Positions 46,479-57,612 of a stretch of 64,000 nt of DNA are shown one piece after another (within the stretch, counting starts at the first letter, position 1; each line of letters starts with the position of its first letter). Source of the stretch: Methylotenera sp. L2L1 (lineage in GTDB: Bacteria; Pseudomonadota; Gammaproteobacteria; Burkholderiales; Methylophilaceae); the NCBI RefSeq assembly GCF_000744605.1, contig NZ_JQMG01000001.1, positions 2,542,001-2,606,000 of the forward strand, in the 5' to 3' direction. Under the pieces are notes generated by a model that worked only from the letters and a program-made list of their open reading frames with translations, was not told the origin of the DNA and searched no databases. A program made the translations under genes and the position numbers.

Positions 46479-49400
46479 TTAATTTTTAGCTTTTTTACTT
46501 TCATCAGATTGCTTATTACTTGCTGATGATTCGTCACCTAGTGAGATAACTTCAACACTAATTAACGATGGCATTGCCGCAAGTTTGGTATTTGCTGCCT
46601 GCTTGGCAGCATCACCAAGTTGATTACCTTGTTTGCTATTATTGGCAGAATCAGTTGATGCAGGAGTACTGATACTTAAACCAGCAGTACTGGCCACCGG
46701 CGCACCTGTTGTAACGCCACCTGCACTAATATTATCTGCACCGATAATTACCCTAGCCCCAAGATTAATGTTACCTGCTGAGCGAATACCTGCCTCACCA
46801 GCATTAATCTCACCATAAGGTGCAAATAAGTCAACATCTCCAGGCTTACCGCCTGTTGCAGTGAGTGCGGCAATACCGCTACCAGATACCGCACCAGAGT
46901 AGTCATAGGCTACCTTACCATCCTCGATACGTATCACTGGTGGAGGTGTAGATGAAGATGTTTTTGCACCTTTACCGGCATCAATATCAGCTAAAGCAGA
47001 GTAAAGCATTAAGTTACTGCCACCTAGTGTAAATACGCGAGATTGATTCACTTGGAAATCATTTCTCACCATTGCCACTAGCTCACCACCACGCAGTGAA
47101 ACAATGCCAAGCTCAGTATCTGATTTTTCCAGATTACCCGCCACAGCCAAACCTGCATTCACTAAACCACCGGGCACCAGCAGTTCAATACGACCACCAC
47201 GCTCACTTCTGATTTGGCTATAGAATAAGCTTAAATCACCAGGGTGAGTTACCTGCTCATTAGCAATGTCACCAAACCCAGCCATGATAGAACCTGCCTG
47301 AGAAATCAGATTCTGGTTAGTAGTAAATGTTGGGAACATCTGCAATATGGCACGTTCAGATCTTGAATAATCACCAAATGTTTGACTAGTTGCATTAATT
47401 GCATCCAAACCGCCTGCCTTTAATTCAGCAAAAAATACTTGGTTGATAAATGCAGTTTGCGCTTGCCTATCTAGCAATTTAAAATCAACTAGCGCTTGAC
47501 TGGCTGTCAAACTATCATCCCCAGTTAGTGCTTGCATATACTTACTTAGTAGAGGCAAGTAAACGCTAGAGTACTGCGATGACGGCTCAACATATGCATT
47601 CAGTATGCCGTTGTAATCAGCTACAGCGGCAGCCCCTGGCTGCACCATAATATCTGCGCCCTGCTCACTTAGATATGGGTTATATAAATTACCCACTGAG
47701 CGAACACCGTTTGATGTGCCTAAATCAATATCGCCATCTGCGATTAAATGAAGTCTTCCTGGACCAGCAACTTCTATCCCAGCTTCCGTCGCCTCAATTG
47801 AATCACCATTACGCACAGGTTCGTTATAACGTATAGCATTACCAGCTTCAATCGTTGAGACATCTGTTGCTTTTAGGTTTTGAACGATGATATTTGGATC
47901 AACCACATCATGCCCAGCTTTTACTTCGACGCGCTTAGGTGTTACTAAAGGATTTTGCACCTTAAACACTACGTCGTTTTCTGCATAAACACGCACAGGA
48001 TCAGGGTCATCCATGTGCAACAAACCTTCTGTATGGCTTGCAATATCCTGATAGCTATTTAACACAGGGTTAACAGCCACCTTAAGATTCTCTGTAGAGA
48101 TGGTTGGTAAGCTATTTGGATTTACTTCAGACATTATCAAGCTATTGATGGTGACATCATTACCAGCCAACAATGTCACATTACCTTTTGCTGCTGGGTA
48201 CAAAACTACCTTTTCTACATTGACATCACCACTTGCAGCAACTGCAGAAAGTTTCGATGGAAACACGTGTTCATCGCCTTTAACGGTCACATCACCATCT
48301 ACAGACTTAGTACTAATCGAAGTTTGCTCATCGTAAGTATAAAATTTAACTCTGTTACTACTTACCGCACTATCTCCAATAGTGGGGTTAGAAGCACTAA
48401 TAACAGCTACATCCCCAGTAGCAGTTAAATCTACTTGGGACTTCATGAGTGAAAGCGCAACATTGATATTAGAGCCTGACTCAACTTTAATTGTACCTTT
48501 ACCTGCGTGTAATAAAACTTGATCTACAGACCCATCAGTTTTAATACTGACATCACCACCACCAAGCTCAGAAAAGTTAGCTATATCTGGTGCAGAGTTC
48601 ACATCTCCACCCATACGTCCATTGGTTGCAGCAGCAATTTGCATATTACTTAATGCTCCACCTGCTACCACCTTAACATCACCGCCACTGAGTGCAGCTA
48701 CCCCATTGGTAAATCTATCGTACCGACTCCACCATCTAGCTTGAGCATTGGCTATATTTCCTTCAAAGGCAGCATGATACAGCCAAGCTCCAACTCCTTG
48801 AAATTCAGCACTAGATTCGGATCCTGTTATATCAGAACCTGCTTTCAGGAGCACGTCGCCGCCGCCATCTGCATAAAGCTCTCTTTCTGCCCCCAACAAA
48901 CTACCAGTTACTACACCAAATTTAGTGTAGTTGAACCCCAGAGGCATGAATTTACTATCATCATGCAGGCCCTCAGTGTATATAGCTGCACCTGAACCTC
49001 CTGTATCACCTAGTTGAATATTATTTCCAGCGATTGCGTGTATATAACCTTTACCTGTTCTTATGTATCTACCATCAGCAACTATCAGATTTTTTGTGTC
49101 CGCCACGCCGTCTGAATTAGTCGCCTCTAAATTTGCAGAAGCAGTATCAGCACCAGCAACTAAACGATAACTCCAGCTATTTTGCTTCTGCCTTAGGGAT
49201 GCATGTGTTGAGATAACAGTAAAGTCTTCGTTATCAATATTTCCTTCTATTTTTAGGTTATTGCCTGCACGAAGCGTAAGAATGCCACCACCCTGAACAG
49301 ACTGTGCTGCAGTAGCATTGGTGATGTTTGAGCTTCCTAAGTTCCAGTTATTATCAATGGTTAAATCACCCGATGCCCTCACTTCTACTCCAGGAGTAAT

Positions 49401-52400
49401 GACAACAGATTGACCATCTTTAGTTGGCGAGAATCCACTAGCTATTGAAGCTGCACGAGACGCAAACGCATTAGTATCAGCTGCGATCAATGTCCGGTTT
49501 CTAGCGTCAATTGTAAAGTCTCCAACCTTGTCATATACCTTTACAGCCTCAACCAACATCCTGCTAGCACCTGTTACTGCAGCGGTCGATCCTACCTCAA
49601 CATTAACGCCTGATCCTATGACATCAGAACCATTCGCTTGATTAGCGGATGACACCAACTGAAAATTGGTGCCATCAAACACTGCGATATAAGTTTTCCC
49701 TGCTACCAAGTCACCCGATGATAGTGTGTTGCCGCCATCTTTTCTAATGAATCTGGCTCCTAGTGAATTTACGTTTAGTCTAGTTGTTGTGCTTCCATTC
49801 ACATTTGGCTTAAATGCAACGACCATACCTGGAGTCAAAGTAAAATCAGCTACAACTGCATTGAGGGTTGCACTACTACCAGTTGTGGTAACGGGATTAA
49901 ATACTGCGTTGTCAGTGCTCGTTTGCATAGCACGGAATATGACTTCACCACCTTCTCCTTTGATACTGCCTACTTGATCACCAGACACATCAATCAGAGC
50001 GCCTGACAAGCCACCAGCATCGGTAGACTCAACCTTTACTACCCCAGTCTCGGAAGAAATTAAGACATCACCTCCATTACCTAAACTACCTGCTGTACTA
50101 TTGGTATCTGCAAGCCCTTTTGCAAAAATTTGAGAGCCTCGATTAACAGTAACATCATTTTTTGCATAAACCTGAACGTTTCCACCTTTATCGCCCGATG
50201 CATCAATCTTGCCATTTATTGTGATCGCACCATTATCTGCAATAAGTTTTACTTCTGTCGCAGAAATATTATCTGCGACACCTATCTCTAAATCTCCACT
50301 ACGTAGTCGATAAGTTTGCTCACCAGAAAATGTACTCAACGTAGCAATGGTTCGGCTAATATCAGAAATCACCTTGGCATCTACAATCGCCGCTGCATTT
50401 TTGCCCTTAGCACCGGCTGTTGCTGCTTTAATTTCTCCCGCCAGTTTAGCCTCACCATTGATGGCAGAAACCACCAACTTGCCAGCATCGCCATTACCAG
50501 CTGCGGTTAAATCAACTAATGCGCCTTGCTGAACATCAACATCACCTTTTTTAGAAGTCAGCGACACCTGCCCTGCTGGTAAAGCAACTGTTTGGTCATT
50601 CAACGTGTAAGTACTGCCTTGAGCCAAGATTCGTGCACCATCTTCTAGCACAACATTGCCAGTCGAAGCTTCCAGACTAGTTTTAGCACCACGCATATCA
50701 ATGGTTGCACCATTGGCTAGCAACACTTGCTCACCACTCAATTTAAGCTGCGTACCTTGTGATGTTGCCGCAGCCAAAGCTTGCTGAGATGTTGCGTCAC
50801 TTTGGACTTTAAGTAAACCGTTAGTGGCTTGAATCGCGTAATCGGCTTTGTTACTTGCTGTAATGCGTGGTGTATTAATAGTTAAGTTTTTATCTGCCAC
50901 CAGTTTATTTGAAGAAGCCGAATCACTCACGCGCGGAGCGTTGCCTTGCACTAACAATTCTTTGCTAGCTGCAATATCCACTTGGTCAAAACCAGCTAAA
51001 CGAACAGTGTTATTTCCAGTAACGACCTTTTCAGCTTTAATATTTAAGCCACCTGTACCTAATGCTGGCACGGTGTTTGCACCAAGTGCTGGAGCAGGCT
51101 GTACGAAGATTGCATTATCATTATTAGCCAAGGTCAAATTACGTGTAGTAATCGTGGTTGTTTTGCCTGCATTTTGGTAGCCAGCAACACCTGCACTTTG
51201 TAACGTGAGATCAAAACTGTTATTACCAAAACTTGCATCGCCATATAAATCGACGGTTGATTTACTTTGTAAAAACAAGCTGCCAGCATCAACAAACTTG
51301 TCTAATTGAGGCTTTTGCAGCCATAAACCATCTGTGACTGCCTCATTATTATCAGGCGAGCCTAAGCTAATATGACTTGATGAGAAACCTAAAGCTGCGC
51401 CATCAGCAAACTCAATATCCCCTGCTACATCCATTTTTTTGGATGCATCTAAGAATACCGAGCCATTGCCTTCTACAGTCGCACCTGATTCAACGGTTAG
51501 TTCACCACGGTCACCATCAGTATTCAAACGAGTTACCTTTGTTGCTGTACCGCCAGAAACTCTCACCAATGCACCGTCACCATCAGCGCCATTAACAGCA
51601 CCTATCGTTAAATCTTTTGATGTTGCGCCAGCACCTGCACCTTTTAGGTTTGCGCCTGAATCTAACAGCACATTATTAGTTGCCGCCAATATGACTTCCG
51701 GGCCAACTAAATCAGCATTTTCACTCAGCCGCACATCGCTAGAAACCACATCTAACGTACCGTTGCTACGCGTACCACCCAACAGCAAGCTGGCTGCATT
51801 AAAATTGGTGAGTGTTGCCTCATCAATTGCAAGATATGTCTCGCCATCTTTTGTTACCAAACCAGTTTGCTCACCTGCACCAACAATAAGTAATTTAGGG
51901 GCAGCAATATCAACTTCTGCACCTAACCCATTTTTCCCAGGTAAAGCTTTTAGTAAACCATTCAAAACCAAGCTATTCGTTGCAGCAATTGAAAGTCGCC
52001 CTGCATCTGCAACCTGCTGCGCCTGTGTGTTACTTTTAAAATATGTACTTGCTTTAGTGGTGTTGTATTGCGCTAACTTGTAAGCATCAGTGCCTGCACG
52101 TACCACAAATCCAGCAGTACGAGAGCTCTGCACATAACCATTAGAGGTATAAGCCGCCAAATGACCTGAAACCAGAGTGCTACCATTAACAAGCGTTTGC
52201 GATACTCCAGCCGTTCTATCTTGATGGCCTGAAACTGACGACACCAACATTGCACCCGGCAGTAAGGCATAACGCGCTGGCAACAATGTGTAATACCCGG
52301 CAGCCAAGCCAGGAACACCAGAAATATAAACCGCATCACCAGCTTTAATATCACTGCCTTGCCAATATTGTGCATCAAAGCTAGCGAAGGTTTGGTTATT

Positions 52401-55400
52401 AGCCGGCATGATCGCCCACGTATCTTTAGCATCTTTGCCAAAAGCGCTCTGATTGGCATTGCTAGCTAAAACATCGCTGCTACCGCCAATCCCAGGCACC
52501 CATTCATAAGCAAATAAATCTCCGCCACCGCTTACATCCACTGTACTGCCATCATTCTGATTAACATTTGGCGCATTGAGCTTTACTACACGCTCTGGTG
52601 GGGCAGTGAACTGCTGACTATTGGGTCCAAAATCGTATAAGTAATCGAGACCATCTCTATCGGTATATCCAAATGGTATTAATGCCCCCTGCGCTGAAAC
52701 CGAAGTCACACTACCTGAGTTCAGGTTAAGCGTATCACTGGCATTTAAAGAAATAGTGCCAAAAGGCGCGAGTATCACCCCATTTTGATCGATTGTTTCT
52801 GCGTTAACCGTGAGCTTTCCGCCAGCAGACAATACTTTATCGTAACTATCATTGGGGTTGATTTTATTAAAGCTGACTTTACTACCAGCACCATTTACCG
52901 TGACTGTGAAATCTGAAAGTGACGTTGGATAAACTTGACGCGCATTAAAGCTAAGTTCGCCTGTCGTTAGCAACTGCCCCACTGGCGGCTGACTCAGCCC
53001 ACCAACAGAGACATTCGGGTCGCTCACACCAGTCATTCGAATATCACCAGTGCTGTTAAGTGCTGTAGTTGCAAAACGAGAGAGGGAAAATTTACCTTTT
53101 AAATCCAACAAATTAGCATTAACAGTCAGATTAGCAGTGCCCGCCACAGGCGTAGTTGCCTGATACTCACTATTAGGTCTTAAAGGTTTAGTCTCAACAT
53201 CATTTGCAATCACCACATTCGGTGCACTTAATTTAACAGTAGCGCCATCAGTGGCTTCAATTACCCTAGCGTTCAAGCTTAAGCTGCGCGATACGGCTAA
53301 ATCCACATCGCCCGTAAATCTCACGCCATGTTCAGACTTTAGTGCAACATCGCTAAAGCCAGCATTCATCATGTTATCTGCTGATATTTTTGCAAGACCT
53401 GCCGCTGATTGCTGTATTGAGTCACCAACAGATAAAGTATTTGAAACAAACGTACCGCCTTGACTCAAATCTACATACCATAGCTGGTCTGGCAGATTAC
53501 CAGTAAATCCGTTATCAATACTTGGTGCAGTACCTGGGTATATAGCGGATATAAGACCAATAGTACGTGAGCCACCACGTGTTAAGCTAATGTCTAAGCT
53601 ACCACCTAAACCATCAGGCGATGATGCACTTAATGTTGAATCTATCAACATCCCCTCACGTGCGCTCAGCGAAATATCTCCGCCATTACTCGCTACTTTA
53701 GTTGGTGTATATCGATTCAGGTTTTTCACATCAAATACTGCTGATGTCCCAGAAACATCCATGATTGACCCAGCTTCAGCAACCACATAACCTTTTTTAG
53801 CGTCCAATGTAATATGGCCACCGTCGTAGACAACACCCTCCCTCAACAAACTACCAGAGGGTAACGTACGCGTATATCCAGATGCTACCAACTTTGCATT
53901 CTCACCCAGCCATATTGCCTGTGCGGCGTTATATCCAGGGTCACTATTCGCTGTTGGATCACCGTTCATCGTCAGTGAAATATCACCACCTAAAGCCTGT
54001 AATGTACCATCAACATATAGTTGATTATCCCAAGCTGAAAGCGCGATACTGGGTGGTAACTTTTCACCATCTGAATTTGTTCGCATACCATTGGCATCGA
54101 CTTTTATGCTGGCACCTGTTTCTACTACTATGCTGCCCCTTGAAACACCGCTAGCTGCAAACGCGTCAGAGGGTAAATCAACATTAGTAGATTGGGTGGA
54201 CAAAGCTAGGCTGGTAGAGCTACGCATATAATCAGGCAGAACAGTGATCATAGATAAATCATGAACATGTCCGCCACTGGCTTTAAGCTCGTAGCCTCTA
54301 TTGAGAAAATAATTCTTGGCGATTACATCAACATTAGTATTGGTACGCACTAAAACACCATCGCGACCAGTGAGGTTAAAACTTGCGAAACCACTATTCT
54401 GAAATAAATCAGGCGTTGCTAAAAATTCTCTAGGATCACCAAGACCAGTATTTCCAACCGTAATAAATGGCGCAGTAATTGATAAGTCACCACCTGTTCC
54501 CATTGCAAAGCCACGTAACTCACCGTTCAATTCAGGTGCAACATACGTAAAAGGGTTATCTTGGCCACCTTGCCCAACTTGAGTAGCAATATCGATGCTA
54601 CCGGCATCACCTTTTACTAAATTACCGCCCTGCTGCAACCATCCACCACCAGATACATCAACCAGACTACCGCTGCCTAGCTTAACCTCATCACCAGAGT
54701 TGATTGAAACCTTACCACCATCAGTGAGTACACGTCCTTTAACAGAGCCAGCTAATTTATCATTTACCCAATTACCGGATACATCTAAGGTAACGCCATC
54801 TGATACTTTGATATGAGTATCATCTGCAATGACAGTGCCCTCGGTAAAAGAGCTTTTCAATGCAATACTACCGCCCCTAGCAATAATATCCTGATTAACC
54901 TCCACATCGCGACCTGACAGTGACAATTTACCACCATCTGCAACTTTAATCGCAGCGTTTACTTTCACATTAGCTGCAGTGCTGATTGAAATATCTTCAA
55001 AACCACTTCGGTTAAGCATCGCTGCATCAACTTCTACAGTATTGATACGTGATGCTGGCAGTGCATCTGTAGCACTAAAGTTAGCATTAAGCGTTGTTGT
55101 ATTCCCTACGTTGACGTCATGCCCACCAGCACCTGTTGGTGTCATCACATGAATATCTAAGGTACCGCCCAAGTTTTTAGATTCACGCTGATGTTCACCA
55201 TAAGTCGCACCACCTGATATTTGCCCATCTAAAGCCAAATCATAAGTATCAATGGTCAACTTACCTGCAGCCTTGCCCTCCGTGTACCCAGCCTCTTGCA
55301 ATTTTCGCGTATTGGTTCCGCCTAAAAATCTAGTAAATAAAGTATCTACAGGCGCATCACCCAGCGCATATGCTTTACCATCCTGAGCAACGACCCAGCT

Positions 55401-57422
55401 CTCTTTATTCCAACCACTATTAAATTTGAGTGAGCCTCCAGAAACATCTACTGTCGAACTACTGCTCTGAATCAAATCACCTTCAGACTTTAAACTTACT
55501 GCACCGGCTGTTGCCAGCTTTTCACCAAGTGAACGTGGCACTTGCTTCACAAAGCCAGCTAGATCAGCTACGCGAGAGTCTGGCGTATTGCGAATATCAA
55601 ACCAAACTTTTTCTCTATACAAAAACCCATCTCGGTTGATGGGGTCATCTTTTAAATCAGTCAAAGTGAGTAATACTTCAACAAAGTTACGCTCCATATC
55701 CACTGCCACGTTTTTCAAACCAGCAGCGTCAATCAGCGTGTTTTTGCCAAGGAACAAACGAGATTCAGCGTCTTTTGTATCGATGGGTGTACCTGCACCG
55801 CCTACATTAAAGCCTTGCCCAAACTTTTGCGCAGAAATATTGATAAATCCACCAGGCGCAACAATTTTAGCGTTATCACCAATCGTTACTTGGTGACCAA
55901 CCGCCTCTATCGTGGGCGCGTTAAATACTTGGTCGTCAGTGAGTGTAGAGCCTTTAACGTTAACAGCACTCAACACTGTGTCAACATAAGACTTTTCACC
56001 AACTTTAGTTGCAGGCACTCCTGCTTGTGTCGTTGCAAAAATTTCATTTGCTTTAGCAAGTGCGGCACTATCTTCTGCAAGGACAGTAGTAACACTATTA
56101 GCACCTACTCCTAGCTTGCCAGTACGACTACCATTAATAATGGTATTTTTTGTCGCTGTCGCTGTGCCATTCTGTTGAAGCCTTGTTGCAAAATCTATTG
56201 GTTCTTCGGTGGTACTTGGTTCGATAGATGCAAAACCAGCAACGGTGGTATCACGAGCCAATAGTCGGATTGAACCTTTTTGAGTAGCAGATGAAGTGGC
56301 GGTAACTCGACCATTCTGATTAACTAAAAATGAAGCCATCGTGACATTGCCGCGCTGAGAAAGAATTCGGCCCATCGTATCGTTGATTACTTCACCAGTA
56401 AGTTTGACTTTTAAAGGGTCACCATTTGCATCTGTCACAACATTACCATTGGTATCTTTTTGGTCGACAATATAATCGGGTGAGTCCACCTCGACTAAAA
56501 CACCAGCCAAACCTCTATAAGGCGAATCTTGAGTATAGTTATAAACACCTTCTGAAGAGCCCGCGTTTAAATTAGGTGCAACAGACAAATACACTTTATT
56601 ACCTGCTGCCATTGCAATTTGGCCTTCAGTCGCTTGTATGCTGCCTTGGTTGATGACTTTAGATCCAAACAACATCACAGATCCGCCTAGAGCAGCTTTA
56701 ATATGCGCATCAGGTTCTACCTGTATTAACGCATTTTCATAACCAGCCGCATCCCCACCCCATACGTATGCAGCTCTACCGTCGTTGACATAAGCACCAA
56801 GGTGCCCAAGATTACTCAGAAAGTCACTATCTTTAATATCCAAGGTTGAAGCGACCAAACCATTTACGTCAACGCGTGCACCATTACCAAACAAAATACC
56901 ATTTTGGTTAATGAGATAAATAGCACCTTTAGGCGAGTTAAGTGCACCTTCGATAATACTTTTCGGCCCATTAATACGAATAAGCGTTGCTGAACCTGAA
57001 CCAGCTGTATGATTGAAATTGACTGCACTCGCATTACCAATATTAAAATTGGTGCCGCTCATAATGCCTTTGAGGCTAGCTTGATCAATATTAAGTAACT
57101 GACCATTGATATTGGCTGGATTTATAACTGGCGCGTGTATCGTAATGTTTCCTGTCACAACATTTAAGCCTGTAGGAATCGTATTTGCAGGCAAATTTGG
57201 GTCTGCAAACGCAACACCCATAAAGCCAGTAGTGCTAGTCCCTAATAATAAAATGTAGAGACAAGCAGCTTTAGAATTTAACGCATGCGCGTTGCCAAGA
57301 GATTTTTTGCTAACTTTATCTTTACCACTTTTTCCTGATTGATGACTACGTACATGCTCACCCACAGCCATCCACAAGCCGCGTGATTTGTTGAAAATAA
57401 GACGATAAATTCCGCTATTCAT
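46479..57422 (-). CDS. TpsA filamentous-haemagglutinin-type exoprotein
   Basis: A 3647-aa secreted adhesin. It has an extended signal peptide: ESPR MNSGIYRLIFNKSRGLWMAV, a basic region, and hydrophobic CLYILLLGTSTTGFMGVAFA. A TPS secretion domain spans about 82-330, with GTNFNIGNASAVNFNH and LINQNGILFGNGARVDVNGL, the NPNGI-like motif. A very long beta-helical repeat region follows, then a C-terminal DUF3739-like segment (QVFFAELKAGG, LLVPGGLVNAGLAV, VNQSRVFTLGGSNLMLYS, IDAGKGAKTSSSTPPP). A tail-fibre-like module sits near residues 2506-2599. I chose 57422 because AAAGGA lies nine bases upstream and the ESPR starts there; a longer frame begins at 57479. Secreted through TpsB. Confidence 0.93.
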   Translation of the reverse strand: MNSGIYRLIFNKSRGLWMAVGEHVRSHQSGKSGKDKVSKKSLGNAHALNSKAACLYILLLGTSTTGFMGVAFADPNLPANTIPTGLNVVTGNITIHAPVINPANINGQLLNIDQASLKGIMSGTNFNIGNASAVNFNHTAGSGSATLIRINGPKSIIEGALNSPKGAIYLINQNGILFGNGARVDVNGLVASTLDIKDSDFLSNLGHLGAYVNDGRAAYVWGGDAAGYENALIQVEPDAHIKAALGGSVMLFGSKVINQGSIQATEGQIAMAAGNKVYLSVAPNLNAGSSEGVYNYTQDSPYRGLAGVLVEVDSPDYIVDQKDTNGNVVTDANGDPLKVKLTGEVINDTMGRILSQRGNVTMASFLVNQNGRVTATSSATQKGSIRLLARDTTVAGFASIEPSTTEEPIDFATRLQQNGTATATKNTIINGSRTGKLGVGANSVTTVLAEDSAALAKANEIFATTQAGVPATKVGEKSYVDTVLSAVNVKGSTLTDDQVFNAPTIEAVGHQVTIGDNAKIVAPGGFINISAQKFGQGFNVGGAGTPIDTKDAESRLFLGKNTLIDAAGLKNVAVDMERNFVEVLLTLTDLKDDPINRDGFLYREKVWFDIRNTPDSRVADLAGFVKQVPRSLGEKLATAGAVSLKSEGDLIQSSSSTVDVSGGSLKFNSGWNKESWVVAQDGKAYALGDAPVDTLFTRFLGGTNTRKLQEAGYTEGKAAGKLTIDTYDLALDGQISGGATYGEHQRESKNLGGTLDIHVMTPTGAGGHDVNVGNTTTLNANFSATDALPASRINTVEVDAAMLNRSGFEDISISTAANVKVNAAIKVADGGKLSLSGRDVEVNQDIIARGGSIALKSSFTEGTVIADDTHIKVSDGVTLDVSGNWVNDKLAGSVKGRVLTDGGKVSINSGDEVKLGSGSLVDVSGGGWLQQGGNLVKGDAGSIDIATQVGQGGQDNPFTYVAPELNGELRGFAMGTGGDLSITAPFITVGNTGLGDPREFLATPDLFQNSGFASFNLTGRDGVLVRTNTNVDVIAKNYFLNRGYELKASGGHVHDLSMITVLPDYMRSSTSLALSTQSTNVDLPSDAFAASGVSRGSIVVETGASIKVDANGMRTNSDGEKLPPSIALSAWDNQLYVDGTLQALGGDISLTMNGDPTANSDPGYNAAQAIWLGENAKLVASGYTRTLPSGSLLREGVVYDGGHITLDAKKGYVVAEAGSIMDVSGTSAVFDVKNLNRYTPTKVASNGGDISLSAREGMLIDSTLSASSPDGLGGSLDISLTRGGSRTIGLISAIYPGTAPSIDNGFTGNLPDQLWYVDLSQGGTFVSNTLSVGDSIQQSAAGLAKISADNMMNAGFSDVALKSEHGVRFTGDVDLAVSRSLSLNARVIEATDGATVKLSAPNVVIANDVETKPLRPNSEYQATTPVAGTANLTVNANLLDLKGKFSLSRFATTALNSTGDIRMTGVSDPNVSVGGLSQPPVGQLLTTGELSFNARQVYPTSLSDFTVTVNGAGSKVSFNKINPNDSYDKVLSAGGKLTVNAETIDQNGVILAPFGTISLNASDTLNLNSGSVTSVSAQGALIPFGYTDRDGLDYLYDFGPNSQQFTAPPERVVKLNAPNVNQNDGSTVDVSGGGDLFAYEWVPGIGGSSDVLASNANQSAFGKDAKDTWAIMPANNQTFASFDAQYWQGSDIKAGDAVYISGVPGLAAGYYTLLPARYALLPGAMLVSSVSGHQDRTAGVSQTLVNGSTLVSGHLAAYTSNGYVQSSRTAGFVVRAGTDAYKLAQYNTTKASTYFKSNTQAQQVADAGRLSIAATNSLVLNGLLKALPGKNGLGAEVDIAAPKLLIVGAGEQTGLVTKDGETYLAIDEATLTNFNAASLLLGGTRSNGTLDVVSSDVRLSENADLVGPEVILAATNNVLLDSGANLKGAGAGATSKDLTIGAVNGADGDGALVRVSGGTATKVTRLNTDGDRGELTVESGATVEGNGSVFLDASKKMDVAGDIEFADGAALGFSSSHISLGSPDNNEAVTDGLWLQKPQLDKFVDAGSLFLQSKSTVDLYGDASFGNNSFDLTLQSAGVAGYQNAGKTTTITTRNLTLANNDNAIFVQPAPALGANTVPALGTGGLNIKAEKVVTGNNTVRLAGFDQVDIAASKELLVQGNAPRVSDSASSNKLVADKNLTINTPRITASNKADYAIQATNGLLKVQSDATSQQALAAATSQGTQLKLSGEQVLLANGATIDMRGAKTSLEASTGNVVLEDGARILAQGSTYTLNDQTVALPAGQVSLTSKKGDVDVQQGALVDLTAAGNGDAGKLVVSAINGEAKLAGEIKAATAGAKGKNAAAIVDAKVISDISRTIATLSTFSGEQTYRLRSGDLEIGVADNISATEVKLIADNGAITINGKIDASGDKGGNVQVYAKNDVTVNRGSQIFAKGLADTNSTAGSLGNGGDVLISSETGVVKVESTDAGGLSGALIDVSGDQVGSIKGEGGEVIFRAMQTSTDNAVFNPVTTTGSSATLNAVVADFTLTPGMVVAFKPNVNGSTTTRLNVNSLGARFIRKDGGNTLSSGDLVAGKTYIAVFDGTNFQLVSSANQANGSDVIGSGVNVEVGSTAAVTGASRMLVEAVKVYDKVGDFTIDARNRTLIAADTNAFASRAASIASGFSPTKDGQSVVITPGVEVRASGDLTIDNNWNLGSSNITNATAAQSVQGGGILTLRAGNNLKIEGNIDNEDFTVISTHASLRQKQNSWSYRLVAGADTASANLEATNSDGVADTKNLIVADGRYIRTGKGYIHAIAGNNIQLGDTGGSGAAIYTEGLHDDSKFMPLGFNYTKFGVVTGSLLGAERELYADGGGDVLLKAGSDITGSESSAEFQGVGAWLYHAAFEGNIANAQARWWSRYDRFTNGVAALSGGDVKVVAGGALSNMQIAAATNGRMGGDVNSAPDIANFSELGGGDVSIKTDGSVDQVLLHAGKGTIKVESGSNINVALSLMKSQVDLTATGDVAVISASNPTIGDSAVSSNRVKFYTYDEQTSISTKSVDGDVTVKGDEHVFPSKLSAVAASGDVNVEKVVLYPAAKGNVTLLAGNDVTINSLIMSEVNPNSLPTISTENLKVAVNPVLNSYQDIASHTEGLLHMDDPDPVRVYAENDVVFKVQNPLVTPKRVEVKAGHDVVDPNIIVQNLKATDVSTIEAGNAIRYNEPVRNGDSIEATEAGIEVAGPGRLHLIADGDIDLGTSNGVRSVGNLYNPYLSEQGADIMVQPGAAAVADYNGILNAYVEPSSQYSSVYLPLLSKYMQALTGDDSLTASQALVDFKLLDRQAQTAFINQVFFAELKAGGLDAINATSQTFGDYSRSERAILQMFPTFTTNQNLISQAGSIMAGFGDIANEQVTHPGDLSLFYSQIRSERGGRIELLVPGGLVNAGLAVAGNLEKSDTELGIVSLRGGELVAMVRNDFQVNQSRVFTLGGSNLMLYSALADIDAGKGAKTSSSTPPPVIRIEDGKVAYDYSGAVSGSGIAALTATGGKPGDVDLFAPYGEINAGEAGIRSAGNINLGARVIIGADNISAGGVTTGAPVASTAGLSISTPASTDSANNSKQGNQLGDAAKQAANTKLAAMPSLISVEVISLGDESSASNKQSDESKKAKN

Positions 57423-57546
57423 ATCCGTAAATCCTTTACCAAACAAAAGTTCATGTCGATTAAAAATGCTTCGCGACAACCTTTTTAACTAAATCTCTAA
57501 ATTAATCAAAAGGCTCTCGACAAGCGATGCTCATCGAAAACACAAA

Positions 57547-57574
57547 AGCCCTCCCCTGAATTCAGGGAAGGGCT
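57547..57574 (-). terminator. Intrinsic terminator after the PstS-like gene
   Basis: On the minus strand AGCCCTTCCCTGAA pairs with TTCAGGGGAGGGCT (one G-U pair), followed by TTTTGTGTTTT. It separates this gene from tpsA downstream. Confidence 0.85.
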
Positions 57575-57612
57575 ACTCAAATCACATGTGATTCACACGC
57601 AATTGATTCAAA

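Noticed and set aside
49726-52083. Long plus-strand open frames opposite the TpsA gene
   Set aside because: They are antisense shadows of a repetitive coding sequence with skewed composition; no start signals or protein families visible.
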